Shown here one piece after another: positions 1-11,493 of a stretch of 64,000 nucleotides of DNA (position 1 is its first letter; every line of letters begins with the position of its first letter). The notes below the pieces were generated by a model. That model did not search any database. It saw only the letters and a program-made list of their open reading frames with translations, and was not told where the DNA came from. A program made the position numbers and the translations under genes. Source of the stretch: Conus ventricosus (taxonomy: Eukaryota; Mollusca; Gastropoda; Neogastropoda; Conidae); assembly GCA_018398815.1 (NCBI GenBank), contig CM031618.1:53119828-53183827 (forward strand), in the 5' to 3' direction.

Positions 1-284
1 GGATGTCTCCCCCTTGGAGACTATAAGCTTGCTGAAGGCTCATTCTGAGAAGCATTTATTTTATTTTTCCCCATTCACCCACTCAAGCACATACTGTTAG
101 TTAGGTAGAATCATCTACCACTGCAGATATGAATGCTTATCTCTCCCCCTATTTCTTCAATCTAAGACATAAGAGCAAGCTTTGTTTATAATTCAATATT
201 TCTTGCAGTCATTGCAACACCAAGCTGCTCTGTAAGTTGCTGGAACGGTGCTCGGTACTTATCCTTGGAATTTATTTAGTTTGT

Positions 285-380
<96 letters not shown>

Positions 381-735
381 ATCAGTATATTTAAAATGCC
401 TAAAACAATTTTTTAAGCGCAACACGCTCGAAACAAATTTGTAGATAGTTTTAAGATTCCTCTTTTAACTTGTTTTAACTATATATATACAACAAACTAA
501 TAAATTCCAAGGATAAGTACCGCGCACCGTTCCAGCAACTTACAGAGCAGCTTGGTGTTGCAATGACTGCAAGAAATATTGAATTATAAACAAAGCTTGC
601 TCTTATGTCTTAGATTGACGAAATATTCTGCCTAACTAACAGTATGTGCTTGAGTGGGTGAATGGAGAAAAATAAAATAAATGCTTCTAAAAATGAGCCT
701 TCAGCAAGCTTATAGTCTCCAAGGGGGAGACATCC
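1..735. repeat. Large foldback inverted repeat
   Basis: The first ~286 bases are the near-perfect reverse complement of about 487-735; for example, the first 13 bases match the complement of 723-735. The arms are separated by an (AT)n tract and ~110 bases of AT-rich spacer. The left arm carries about 40 extra bases near 112-155, so the right arm seems to have a small deletion. The arm starts exactly at the window edge, so it may extend further left. No coding capacity is seen. It could be a foldback/MITE-type element or two head-to-head copies of one repeat. Confidence 0.85.
286..377. repeat. (AT)n microsatellite in the foldback loop
   Basis: This is an almost pure AT dinucleotide run between the arms of the large inverted repeat. 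It can itself fold, which would lengthen the hairpin. Confidence 0.95.
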
Positions 736-775
736 TCCAATAGGGAGGGAAACTCACTAACATATAACATATAAG

Positions 776-903
<128 letters not shown>

Positions 904-956
904 TACTGAGATCATATCTTCAGTACTTCTGAACATAAATTTCTGACTTACTGTAT

Positions 957-1010
957 TTTGGTGTAAATTGGTGTAAGTTGGTGTAAGTTGGTGTAAGTTG
1001 GTAGTAACGT
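957..1010. repeat. Short 10-bp tandem repeat
   Basis: About four copies of GGTGTAAGTT-like units occur head to tail. Confidence 0.8.
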
Positions 1011-1350
1011 GGTTTAGGCCATATTTTGTTATCTTGACACCATTTTCTGGCATGAGGTATAGCCTTGGGTTGGCTTCTGAATTGACTAACTGGTGGGATT
1101 TTACTTGTTATCTACGGTCACAGATCGATGATAACATAGCAACAAGCAGGCGCAGGCGCTTTCAAAATACTTAGCAAACTGCATTGAAAGCTGACATTTT
1201 TAAAAAAAAATCAAGTCAGAACCTTCGAAAACTTTGCACTTCATTCATTCATTTTGAAATTATCGCACTTTTGTTAACATTCGCTTTAACAATCGGTGTC
1301 ATATTAAAGCACGAGAAAGTCCTATGGATAGCTTTTGACTTTATTCATGG
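1011..1350. other. Unassigned AT-rich stretch
   Basis: There is no open frame of note, no repeat shared with other parts of the window and no RNA gene signature that I can see. Confidence 0.5.
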
Positions 1351-1570
1351 GAATCTTGAATAAATGTTAGCGAACCGCCAAAAAAAACGTGGACAAACGA
1401 ATCACAAGACAAAACACGACGCGTTTCGACCTCTTAGGTCTTCTTTAAGCAAGAAACAGAACAATAAACGTGCCTGAAGAAGACCTCAGAGGTCGAAACG
1501 CGTCGTGTTTTGTCTTGTGATTCGTTTGCGCACGTGTTTTGGACGGTTCGCTAACATTTATTTAAGATTT
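1351..1570. mobile_element. Small foldback element with hammerhead-like core
   Basis: Arms 1351-1443 and 1474-1570 are inverted copies of each other around a ~30-base loop. The right arm (plus strand) reads CTGAAGA (1474-1480), then the short palindrome GACCTCAGAGGTC, then GAAA (1495-1498) and CGCGTC (1499-1504). That order resembles the hammerhead ribozyme core (CUGANGA, stem II, GAAA, stem III, UH). Penelope-like retroelements are known to carry hammerheads in their terminal repeats. Points against function: one unpaired A precedes stem II, stem I pairing looks weak, and the left-arm copy has lost the CTGA element. A diverged half copy lies near 34,190-34,250. The identity as a Penelope-type terminal repeat is inference. 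Confidence 0.55.
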
Positions 1571-1873
1571 GTTTAGCTTTCCGCCTGCATTCATTTCACT
1601 TTGCAACTAGATGTATCTTTATTTATGGGTTCATAGAAGTGCAACAATCGAAAATCACTATTTTGACAGTCAGTGATCCTTTCCAGTACTTAGCTTCCAT
1701 AGATCAGAAACTATATGATTGAAAGTAAAGGTTCATTGCTAACCAGTCGCCTGGGTTTAGGGGGAAATAAGGCTTCTTTCTCGGTAATTTTAAAAGCGGA
1801 GAGTGTGATATTAGCACGACAGGTACAGTCATTTAACAGACACACAATGGGCCCTTAAGCTTCTGTTTCATTC

Positions 1874-1878
<5 letters not shown>
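1571..1878. other. Unassigned stretch
   Basis: No gene, repeat or RNA signal is recognised here. Confidence 0.5.
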
Positions 1879-1952
<74 letters not shown>

Positions 1953-2078
1953 GACAGAGAGAGCGATAGAGAGACAGAGAGACAGACAGACAGCTGGACA
2001 GACGGACAGACAGACAGACAGACAGTCTGACAGATACACAAACACAGACAGAGACAGGTAGACGGGCAGGCAGCAGGC

Positions 2079-2147
<69 letters not shown>

Positions 2148-2265
2148 GAGAGAAAAAGAGAGAGAGAGAATGAGAGAGAGAGAGAGAAATAGGAGGAAAG
2201 AGACGAGCTAGCGAGCAAGCAAGAGAGAGAAAGAGAGAGGGAGACAGACAGACAGACAGACAGAC

Positions 2266-2310
<45 letters not shown>

Positions 2311-2323
2311 GACAGACAGACAG
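1879..2323. repeat. Compound (GA)n/(GACA)n microsatellite
   Basis: Long GA runs are interrupted by GACA tetranucleotide blocks, most clearly at 2240-2322. All Ser/Leu- and Cys/Leu/Ser-rich frames on the minus strand here are translations of this repeat. Confidence 0.95.
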
Positions 2324-2830
<507 letters not shown>

Positions 2831-3279
2831 TGAAAAAACATCTCAAAACCTATTTGCGTCTCACAATACTCTTCCGTCCTCTCTTTTTATGAAGAGGAGC
2901 AAGAGAATAGATTTCATAAAGGAGGAGGGAGAAGAGGAGGAGAAGGAGGACGGGAGACAGACAGACAGACAGACAGAATACGAAGACGAATGGCTTAATG
3001 CATCAGATTTTTTACCCATTGACACATAAGAAGGGGAGATGGAGGTAAGATGGTGGACGGGGACATCCAAATTGAACTAAACATCAACAACATTAGATAC
3101 AAATAATAACGGACATGCGACATGAAAGCCAGATCGTGATTGCGTCACTGTGGTCAGTAGGGGGACACGCGGAAATGTTGATGCTGTCCATCGTCATTTT
3201 TGTATAGTTGAGAACACCAATATTTCCCTGAATGGTCAGACTGGATTTCCTTTTCCGCCAGCTGCAGAGCTGTCATTTT

Positions 3280-3704
3280 TGTACTCCCAGTTCTTATAGA
3301 ACAGGGAGTACTTTACAATGGGAACGAAGAAATGCTGTCTGTCAACCTGTCTGTCTGTCCGTGGTCACAATGTGTACCACTCGCTCCAGACAAACTTCCG
3401 GGCCGATCTTTCTGAAAATATGTAGGTATGTAGGTATGTTCATTATAGGTCACGGATGATGCCCGATGTTTTATTTTACCATAATAGCCGTTACTAACGG
3501 CTGTAACGGCCCAAAACGGTTTTCTTCTTTATGGAATATCTCTGAAAGTACTTTGCCGATTTCTTATCTCAGTGACGAAATACATTATGACGCATGTTTG
3601 ATTGTGACTTTTTTTTCTTTTCTTTTTTTTTTATTATGACGCAAGTTTGATTGTGACTTATTTTTAAACACGCGTATTCAAGATAGATCTAAACTGGGAG
3701 TACA
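3280..3704. mobile_element. MITE-like TIR element, copy 1
   Basis: The element begins TGTACTCCCAGTT and ends AACTGGGAGTACA, a perfect 13-bp terminal inverted repeat. The interior matches the reverse complement of 60,095-60,416 over most of its length, including a palindromic block around the TAACGGC motif, which supports a dispersed family. This copy is longer because of a T-rich insertion with a local duplication of a TATGACGC-containing segment near 3586-3660. There is no transposase, so it would be non-autonomous. Flanking bases are AT-rich and do not give a clear target-site duplication. Confidence 0.75.
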
Positions 3705-3907
3705 TTTATATTTCTTTGCATCTCGTTTTTTCTCTGGATGTTTCCTGGAAACAATTTAATATTTCTTAACAAGTGTCAATTGACAGTCCAGACGCTTGCT
3801 GTCCAGCCACGTGGAACTGGGCGCTGGACACAGTTGCCGTTCTTGACCAGCGTGCTGTAGTGGCGTGGACCCGTTGCCCACTGTGCTGTACACTGGCAAT
3901 AGGATGA

Positions 3908-3966
3908 TCTTCTTCTTCTTCTTCTTCTTCTGCGTACGCAGGCTGATACTCCTGCCGACACCCCCA
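3908..3966 (-). mobile_element. SINE 3'-tail fragment
   Basis: A (CTT)n run followed by TGCGTACGCAGGCTGATACTC matches the 3' end of the tRNA-derived SINE at 4825-5232, in the same minus orientation. Only the last ~50 bases of the SINE plus its (AAG)n tail are present, so it is a strongly 5'-truncated insertion. Confidence 0.6.
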
Positions 3967-4047
3967 TTTCCATTTCTGATGATGATGATACTATTTTGTT
4001 GGCTGTTGCTTCTGATATCCTCTTTCCACATTGGAATACACTAAGTA

Positions 4048-4048
<1 letters not shown>

Positions 4049-4137
<89 letters not shown>

Positions 4138-4184
4138 GCGCGCGCGTGTGTGTGTGCGTGCGTGCAAGTGTGCGTGTGTGCGTT

Positions 4185-4229
<45 letters not shown>

Positions 4230-4325
4230 TGAGTGTATGTGTGTGTGCGCGTGTGTGTGCATGCGTGCGTGTGTGTGTGCGTGCGTACGTGCGTGCGCGC
4301 ATGCGTGTGTGTGTGTGTGTGTGTG
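4049..4325. repeat. (GT)n/(GTGC)n microsatellite
   Basis: Long GT runs alternate with GTGC and CGCG-rich blocks; alternating purine-pyrimidine sequence of this kind is classically Z-DNA-prone. The Cys/Val and Thr/His frames here are repeat translations. Confidence 0.95.
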
Positions 4326-4532
4326 ACAGGCAGTTTTAATGAATTTATGTTTTCTTTTGTGCGATATGAATCATCACTGCTTTCCTATAATAGGTTCTAC
4401 ATTGTGTAATAGTGTCTGTATGTGTGCGTATCCTTCGTTCCTGATGTGACAAGGACCAGATGGAAAAGAAACATTTTCTTCTCATCTGTTGCCCTTGGTA
4501 ATACAGATTATCAATCGATTAATCGATCAAAC

Positions 4533-4535
<3 letters not shown>

Positions 4536-4592
<57 letters not shown>
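4536..4592. repeat. (CT)n microsatellite at start of composite repeat A
   Basis: A pure CT run sits directly upstream of the conserved AAGCGACTCATCGCC start, as it also does before copy C at 15,781-15,851. It therefore seems to be part of the dispersed unit. Confidence 0.9.
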
Positions 4593-4593
<1 letters not shown>

Positions 4594-4812
4594 AGCGACT
4601 CATCGCCTTTATCATGTCTCACAGTCTGGCTGCTATTCCCATGAGGTCTAATCCCATTCCAGCCGCAGACAATGATGCCTGACATGACGTCATGGGGCGG
4701 CATCAAGCAGTGTCAGCACCTTGTCGTTCAGCCACAGCCTGACAAGTGTGGCCGGACCCCCAAAGGAGAGAGTGAGCTGAGAAATGAAGCCAGTGCTGTG
4801 CTAGTGTTTTGT

Positions 4813-4824
4813 CATGTACCCATC
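4813..4824. repeat. SINE target-site duplication, left
   Basis: CATGTACCCATC here is repeated exactly at 5233-5244 on the other side of the SINE. Copy B, which lacks the SINE, has the sequence only once, at ~14,275. Confidence 0.9.
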
Positions 4825-5232
4825 TCCTTCTTCTGCGTACGCAGGCTGATACTCATGCGGACACCCCCTGTATAGGGAGTGGAGTTTTTGTGTGTATGAC
4901 CGTTTTTTTTATCCCGCCATTAAGGCAGCCATACTCCAGCTTCGGGGAAGGTGCAGGTTATGTGTCACGTGTCATCCATACCAACGGCCAAACTGGCCTT
5001 CTCTTCCGAAAGTTGGTGATGGGATTCGACGTGTGTGCAAGATGTTATGCGTGCGTTCACACACGGAACCTCGGTTTATAGTCTCATTCGAAGGACTGTA
5101 TGGGAAATGGAGTCAGAACCAATGTTAACTCCGAGGGAAAAATCCCCCTGTTCCGAAACGGCCCGATGGAGATTCGAACCCGCAACCCCAAGATTATGAG
5201 TCCGGCGCTCTACCACTGAGCTATTCAGGCCC
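4825..5232 (-). mobile_element. tRNA-derived SINE, full-length copy
   Basis: On the minus strand the element starts with a tRNA-like head (5232 to ~5159). It has an A-box region TAGCTCAGTGGTAGAGC, an anticodon-loop sequence CTCATAA that would give CAU, and a B-box GGTTCGAATC. A ~300-base body follows, ending GCGTACGCAGAAGAAGG at 4825. Exact 12-bp duplications of CATGTACCCATC flank it, as expected from LINE-assisted insertion. The head pairs imperfectly in the anticodon and T stems, so it is not a working tRNA gene but may keep a Pol III promoter. Other copies lie at 13,595-13,943 and 58,213-58,504, with a tail fragment at 3908-3966. Confidence 0.88.
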
Positions 5233-5244
5233 CATGTACCCATC
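5233..5244. repeat. SINE target-site duplication, right
   Basis: Second exact copy of CATGTACCCATC, matching 4813-4824. Confidence 0.9.
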
Positions 5245-6163
5245 AAAACGGGTTTTCCATTGTTAGGTAAGTCGGATAGATAAGGACACGACACACGTCC
5301 TTAACGCCCCAATCCTCTACAGTTCAGCAGTCACACCACTGAAATTCTTCACGTTCTATTATCATTGATTGTCAGCTGTCAGTTCAGATTCCTTGTTGGA
5401 CCTCTGGGAGTGGCAAAGAGGAGAATATTGAATATTGCCTTTTTTGTCTCTCTCTTATTCCGTTCCTCTTCAGCGATAAAATTCGCTCATTCTGTTTTCT
5501 TTGTAGCAAGTTTGTCTATCCTAGCCTCCCCTTCCCCCTCTTCCCTGCCCGTCCTCATACCCCCTTCCCCACTCCTACTCTCACTCCATCATCCCCTTAG
5601 CACTGGCACTTGAGGGGGAGCAGTCAATGTCAGGTGGCCATGAGACAACACGCCAGAGGACACCCCGGTGTTCAGTGACGCCTGTTCTGTGCCCACACAA
5701 CGCACGACACCACCTACTAGGTCCCTTTGACTGACGACAGTAATTGCTTTGTCGCCAAGCCACCGTGAAGTGTTGCTTTCTTGTATTGACGGGCAACTGA
5801 GCGTGAAGATAGTGATATTAATGTTCCATTGGGCAGAAGCCCTTTACGACGACTAGTCCCTGGACCAAAGTCTGTCGAAAAGATAGTGAGACTAGCGTTC
5901 TATCGCATGGAAGCCCTTTGGTACGAGTAGTTCCTGGACCAAAGTCTGTATAGAAGATAGTGAGGTTAACATTCTATAGGGCAGAAGCTCTTTGGTACAG
6001 TTAGCTGCTGGACCAGACTCTGTCCACGGCCAGGTTGATCCTAGGGATCTTTGCTCGCTGGAATGAAGCTGTAACTTGTTTGCAGACCAAAGACTTATTG
6101 GATCAGTTTGAGCTTGCAGCTTCAAGACTGTTCCTTGCCAGGGTCTTTGTTGTTATCAGGTAT

Positions 6164-6335
6164 ATCCGAGGATTGTCAGATCAATTCGAGGATTGTCAGG
6201 TCAATCCGAGGATTGTCGGGTCAATCCGAGGATTTTCGAATCATTCTAAGGATCGTTGAATCAATCCGACGATTGTCCTATGAGTCTGGCAACTGTCAGG
6301 TCAATCCAAGGATTGTTGGGTCATTCCAACAACTG
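6164..6335. repeat. 20-bp tandem repeat in copy A
   Basis: About eight diverged units resembling GAGGATTGTCAGGTCAATCC follow each other. The matching array in copy D is at 8262-8400 on the minus strand. Confidence 0.85.
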
Positions 6336-6839
6336 TCATCCAGCCAGGGTCAAGAGATGAGCAACGAGGTTCTCTATCTTTTATGAGAGGGGGCATGGGA
6401 CGAGGTCTTCTGCTGCAGGTAGTCGTATGCCTTTTGCCAAGCCATTTCCAGGACCACCAGGGCAGACTGTCTTTATACTCCAGTGGGGAGGGGGGGGTAG
6501 GGGGTCAGGGTGGGGGGGCAGCACGCACCACAGGCCTCCCAACTCGTCGACATGACACCAGACAGGCGGCTGAAGACCCCCCCCCCCCCCCCCCTGGGCA
6601 CCCCCACTTCCCTTACCCAACCCTGCCCTCTCGTTGTCATGTGCAGCTAGTAAGTTCCAGCAGCTGATGAAGGGGCTACCGATCCAATGGTCAACCGATT
6701 CATGAACCGCAGGGATACATCTTCCCGTAAACATACCACCCTGGCCCGCCAGATGCCGTTTACGACAATCAGAAGAGAAGAGCAGTACAAAGAAGAAAGG
6801 GTCTTCCACCTCGATTTCTTTAACAGCGATCTGCTTCTT

Positions 6840-7535
6840 CTCCATTGGCATACCAACGACCTGCCACATCTCCATTGGCATATCAACGATCTACTATCTC
6901 TCCATTGGCATACCAACGACCTGCCACATCTCCATTGGCATATCAACGATCTACTATCTCTCCATTGGCATATCAACGATCTACTATCTCTCTGGCATAT
7001 CAACGATCTACTATCTCTCTGGCATATCAACGATCTACTATCTCTCCATTGGCATACCAACGACCTGCCACATCTCCATTGGCATATCAACTATCTACTA
7101 TCTCCCCATTGGCATATCAACGATCTACTATCTCTCCATTGGCATATCAACGATCTACTATCTCTCCATTGGCATACCAACGATATGCCACATCTCCATT
7201 GGTATATCAACGATCTGTCACCTCTCCGTTGGCATATTAACGATCTACTATCTCTCTATTGGCATATCAACAATCTACTATTTCCTTATTGGCATATCAA
7301 CAATCTACGATCTCTCCATTGGCATATCAACGATCTACTATCTCTCCACTGGCATATCAACGATCTACTATCTCTCCATTGGCATATCAACTATCTGTCA
7401 CTTCTCCATTGGCATATCAACGATCTACTATCTCTCCATTGGCATATCAACGATCTACTATCTCTCTATCGGCATATCAACAATCTACTATCTCTCTATT
7501 GTTGTATCAACGATCTGCAACCATTGGTACATCGG
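6840..7535. repeat. 30-bp minisatellite
   Basis: About 23 units are built on CCATTGGCATATCAACGATC plus TACTATCTCT, with rarer variants. Because 30 is a multiple of three and the unit lacks stops in several frames, it gives long spurious frames, for example a His-Trp-His-Ile-Asn-Asp-Leu-Leu-Ser-Leu repeat. A few 25-26 bp units near 6985-7040 break the register. Confidence 0.95.
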
Positions 7536-7560
7536 CAGTCTGTCATTTTGCTGGGGGTTA

Positions 7561-8019
7561 ATATGTAGTGATCCTTAATGCACGACGCCTAATGTACACG
7601 TGCTATATCACACGACGTTATGCTCTGATTTCAAAGCTCTTAACTGTTTTCATCAAACTCTCACTAGATGTTCCCTGAAGTTATGAACTGGTTTCAATGT
7701 TTGGCGAGAAAAATTAGAAACAGGGCTGAGGTACGAATACCGTCGTAGAAAGACGCCAATGTTAATCAAAGTATCGGAACGGGTCATGCAACTGAAAGTG
7801 TAAGTCACGTGACATGTGAATCATACCAGCTATTTTCCCCATTTCCCTTCACAAGCGGAAGTCTAGGTGTTGGTCTTTCGGGTGAACTGATGAAACGAAC
7901 TGGTAATATGCAGCATGAATCCATGTCAATAAGATGACAGTCTCTAAATATCCTCTTTAAAAAAAAAAAAAAAAAAAAACTTCTGTGGTTGGTAAATAAG
8001 TATCATTTAAAAGGGAAAA
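7561..8019. other. Unassigned stretch with poly-A
   Basis: No gene is seen. A ~20-base A run at 7960-7979 could mark the end of a retroposed sequence, but no body is recognised. Confidence 0.4.
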
Positions 8020-8620
8020 ATGGGTAGATTGTTAGCCACTGCAGTGGCCGCTTGCACGTGACAGTGAGAGGGCGCAGGGTTGTGTTGGGGAAGTGGATGC
8101 ACCCAGCGGTCTCTTGAGCTGCCTTTCTGGCGGCATGTCGACCAGCTGGGAGGCCTGGAGAACGTGTGGACCCGCCACTGGAGTGTAAAGACAGCCCCCC
8201 CCCCCCCCCCCCCCCCCCCCCCACCCCCTGTGACCCCGAGCATGGCTTGGCTGGAGGCAATCGTCGGATTGCTTCAACAATCTTCGAATTGACCTGAATA
8301 TCGTCGGACTGACGTGACAGCCCTTGGATCGACTCGACAATCCTGGGATTGACTCGACAATCCTGGGACTGACTCGACAATCCCCGACTTGACTCGACAG
8401 CAACACAGACCCCGGGTAAGAAATGACCTTTAGAGCTGTACTCTCTGAAATGACCCGCCAAAACCTTAGTCTGCAAGCAAGTTTCAGCTTCTTGCCAGCG
8501 AGCAACAGTCCTTAGCATCAACCCGACTCCACACAGACTTTGATCCAGGGACCAGTCTTACTAAAGGGGGAAGCCCAATAGAACATTAATTTCCCTATCT
8601 TCACGCTTAATTGTCCATCA
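8020..8620 (-). repeat. Composite dispersed repeat, inverted partial copy D
   Basis: On the minus strand, 8620 to 8020 follows the same order as copy A from ~5800 to 6650: the ATTGGGC block, TTGCTCGCTGG, a 20-bp array (8400-8262), a G-rich tract, then a segment resembling the CCTCCCAACTCGTCGACATG region of A. The first half of the element is absent. A 26-27 base poly-C run (8196-8222) lies inside. Confidence 0.8.
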
Positions 8621-8625
8621 GTACA

Positions 8626-8835
<210 letters not shown>

Positions 8836-8920
8836 CGCACACATTACATAGCACATAATATTCCTATGCGGAAAGACCATTTAAGAAGCATCAGTCACCA
8901 AAATAGTATCATCAGCATAG

Positions 8921-8923
8921 TCT

Positions 8924-8998
<75 letters not shown>

Positions 8999-9031
8999 TA
9001 GAGAGAGACAGACAGACAGAGACAGACAGAC

Positions 9032-9076
<45 letters not shown>

Positions 9077-9087
9077 AGAGAGGAGAG
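8921..9087. repeat. (GA)n/(GACA)n microsatellite
   Basis: GA runs are interrupted by GACA blocks at 8981-9025. Confidence 0.95.
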
Positions 9088-9786
9088 GATGCGCGCACAC
9101 ACTGCGCATGCATATATGCACGTAAAGAGTTTGTTTCAAGTAATAAACTATTTCAAATGGTTCCTGTGAAAAGAGGTGTGCCACAAACCGCAAATAATGT
9201 GGAAAAGGTAGAATATATGTAACTTTCTAATTATTGACGTCGTACTTTTACAAATTGCTGTTGTTGTTGTCATCACTGCTACCGTTATTCGATGTCGCTG
9301 TTCCGAAGTAGACGGCAAAAACAAAGCTGACGCTCAACCACGAAACCTTTGATAAACTTAAACAGCTTCCATCATTAGTTCAGTTTTAAAAGTCCTTTTC
9401 GTGCGGACATGACATCAATAACTGCATTTCTTCTATGGGGTTCTTCAGCTAAAACTCTGAGGCTGATCACTGTTAGGATTTTTTTATGACATACATGACC
9501 ATGTTTCATCACACCATCAAGACAGCCATATTCCCTTTTCGGGGATGATGTCAATGTGGTCACTCCGGTCTTCCGAGCCAGTCCAACCAGCTGTGCTGCC
9601 CACACATCATCAGTCGTGCTGCAGACAGCTGCCCTGTGAATGTGTAAAGAGCTTTTGAATGGGGTCGGCTGGTCTACAATCAACCTGATCTTATATAACC
9701 TTCGATGATTCCCTCTGTGCTCACACACACAGAGACACACCGTCGATCGGGTTGTCTAGGTCAGAGTAGTCTCTCTTTGTCGTAGT
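9088..9786. other. Mostly unassigned; possible old SINE-like body
   Basis: Around 9485-9560 the order TATGAC, CACACCATCAAGACAGCCATA and TTTTCGGGGATGATG resembles the TATGACC, CCATTAAGGCAGCCATACTCC and TTCGGGGAAGGTG run in the SINE body (4890-4960). This suggests an old diverged relative. Nothing else is recognised. Confidence 0.3.
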
Positions 9787-10394
9787 CCCAAGGTCAGAAG
9801 ACTGCAAAGAGGCTCAACGTCTCCAAGCTCAAGCATAACAAAGTTGCAGAAGATTTCTCCAATGGCCTAGATGGCAGGCTGCCCAAGACACGAGAGGATG
9901 ACCACAGCAGCATTGAAGAGCAGTGGGAGGCCTTCAGAAATGCAGTCCACTCTACTACCCTCGAACAGCTTGGACCAGCAACCCGTAGAAACAAAGACTG
10001 GTTTAACGAGAATGACGCAGAAGTACAGACACTGCTGTCAGAGAAACTCCAGAGCGCACCAGAATGACCCCACATCACAAGCTAAGAAAGATGCTTTCAC
10101 CAGTGCAAAACAAAAAGTGCAGAAGAGGCTTCGCGAAATGCAGGATGCCTGGTTCAGCAAAAAGGCCGATGAAATCCAGGGCTATGCAGACGGTCATGAC
10201 ACCAAGTGTTTCTATGACGTTCTGAAGGCTGTGTATGGACCCCTATCCTCCGGCTCCTCCCCCTCCTCAATGCAGATGGGACGCACCTGCTGACAGAAAA
10301 GAAGCAGATTCTGGAGAGATGGGCTGAACACTTTAACCAGGTCCTCAACCGCCCTGCCTCAATCAACGACGAGGCCATTACACGCCTACCTCAA

Positions 10395-11360
10395 GTGGAG
10401 ATCAAGCAAGACCTTGACGACCCCCCCCCCCCCCCCCCCTCGAAGAAGTCAGAAAGGCAATCAAACAACTTTCATGTGGCAAAGCGCCAGGATCTGATGC
10501 GATCCCTGCCGAAGTTTACAAATCAGGAGGGGCAGCTCTTCCAGTCCATGTGGAATGAAGAGAGGGTCCCACAACAGTTGAAAGATGCCAACATTCTCCA
10601 CATCTACAAGAGAAAAGGCAACCGCCAGTCCTGCGACAATCACCGAGGCATCTCTCTCTTGTCCATAGCTGGGAAGATCTTGGTTCGTGTCCTGCTCAAC
10701 CACCTTCTACTACACCTCGAGCAGGGTCTCCTCCCAGAATTCCAGTGTGGCTTTCGTGCAGAACCTGGAACTGCGGACATGATATTTTCTGCACGACAGC
10801 TCCAGGAAAAATGCCAAAAGCAGCAGAGCGATCTGTTCGTGACTTTTGTCGATCTGACCAAGGCCTTCGATACGGTCAGCAAAGTTGGCTTGTGGAAGAT
10901 CATGAAGAAATTTGGCTGTCCCAGCAGGTTCATTACGGTCGTCCGACAGTTCCACGACGGCATGATGGTGAAAGTGCTGGATGGTGGAGACGAGTCAGAG
11001 GCCTTTCCAGTGACCAACGGTGTAAAACAAGGCTGCGTTCTCGCCCCTACACTCTTCAGCATGGTCTTCTCCGCCATGCTGACTGATGCCTTCCGTGACT
11101 GCCAGGGTGATATACATGTCAGATACAGAACTGACGGTGGGCTGTTCAACCTCAGGCAACTGCAGGCTGTTACAAAGGTGAAAGAGACCGTTATCAGAAA
11201 CTCCTTGCTTGCTGATGACGGCGCACTCAATGCCAGCACAGAGCAGATGATGCAGCACGAAATGGACTGCCTCTCACGAGCCTGCAACAACTTCGGTCTC
11301 ATCATCAGCACCAAAAAGACCGAAGTGATGTGTCAGCTTGCGCCAGCTCAACCCTACTAG
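10395..11360 (+). pseudogene. LINE reverse transcriptase core (inactive)
   Basis: The main open segment carries recognisable polymerase blocks: a GISLLSIAGKIL-type finger motif, QCGFR, the catalytic FVDLTKAFDTV block, NGVKQGCVLAPTLFS, and LLADDGAL where the family normally has an aromatic residue before ADD. The catalytic aspartates are still visible. The N-terminal ~40 codons are out of frame: reading through the poly-C run in another frame gives the expected EEVRKAIKQL-like sequence, so this ATG is not a real start. About ten residues before FQSMW appear deleted. Function in the intact family is target-primed reverse transcription of its own RNA. Confidence 0.85.
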
Positions 11361-11493
11361 GAACCACACATCACGTCACGTTAAAGGGACAGAACTTACA
11401 GGCAGTTGACAACGTCACTTATCTGGGCAGCACACTCTCACCAACTGTGAAATTGAAGCACAGGTCAGGAACAGGATTGCCAAAGTCAGCTCT

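Larger units (their letters stand above)
4593..6660 (+). repeat. Composite dispersed repeat, copy A
   Basis: This is an unnamed ~2-kb repeat shared with copies B (14.3-15.8 kb), C (15.9-18.0 kb) and the inverted partial copy D (8.0-8.6 kb). Segment order is the AAGCGACTCATCGCC block (4593-4800), the CATGTACCC block (split by a SINE), a TTCCTTGTTGGACCTC block (~5390), a pyrimidine-rich stretch, a GACTGACGACAGTAATTGC block (~5730), about three ~74-bp units containing GGGCAGAAGCCC-like sequence (5810-6030), and a 20-bp array (6164-6335). Short open frames inside are not conserved between copies, so I see no gene. It may be a non-autonomous transposon or a segmentally duplicated spacer. Confidence 0.8.

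Noticed and set aside
5159..5232. Functional tRNA gene with CAU anticodon (minus strand)
   Set aside because: The anticodon and T stems pair poorly and the sequence continues into a repeated SINE body flanked by a target-site duplication.
6687..7568. 293-residue plus-strand frame with His-Trp-His-Ile-Asn-Asp repeats
   Set aside because: It is the translation of a 30-bp minisatellite; other frames are equally open and the flanking codons show no domain.
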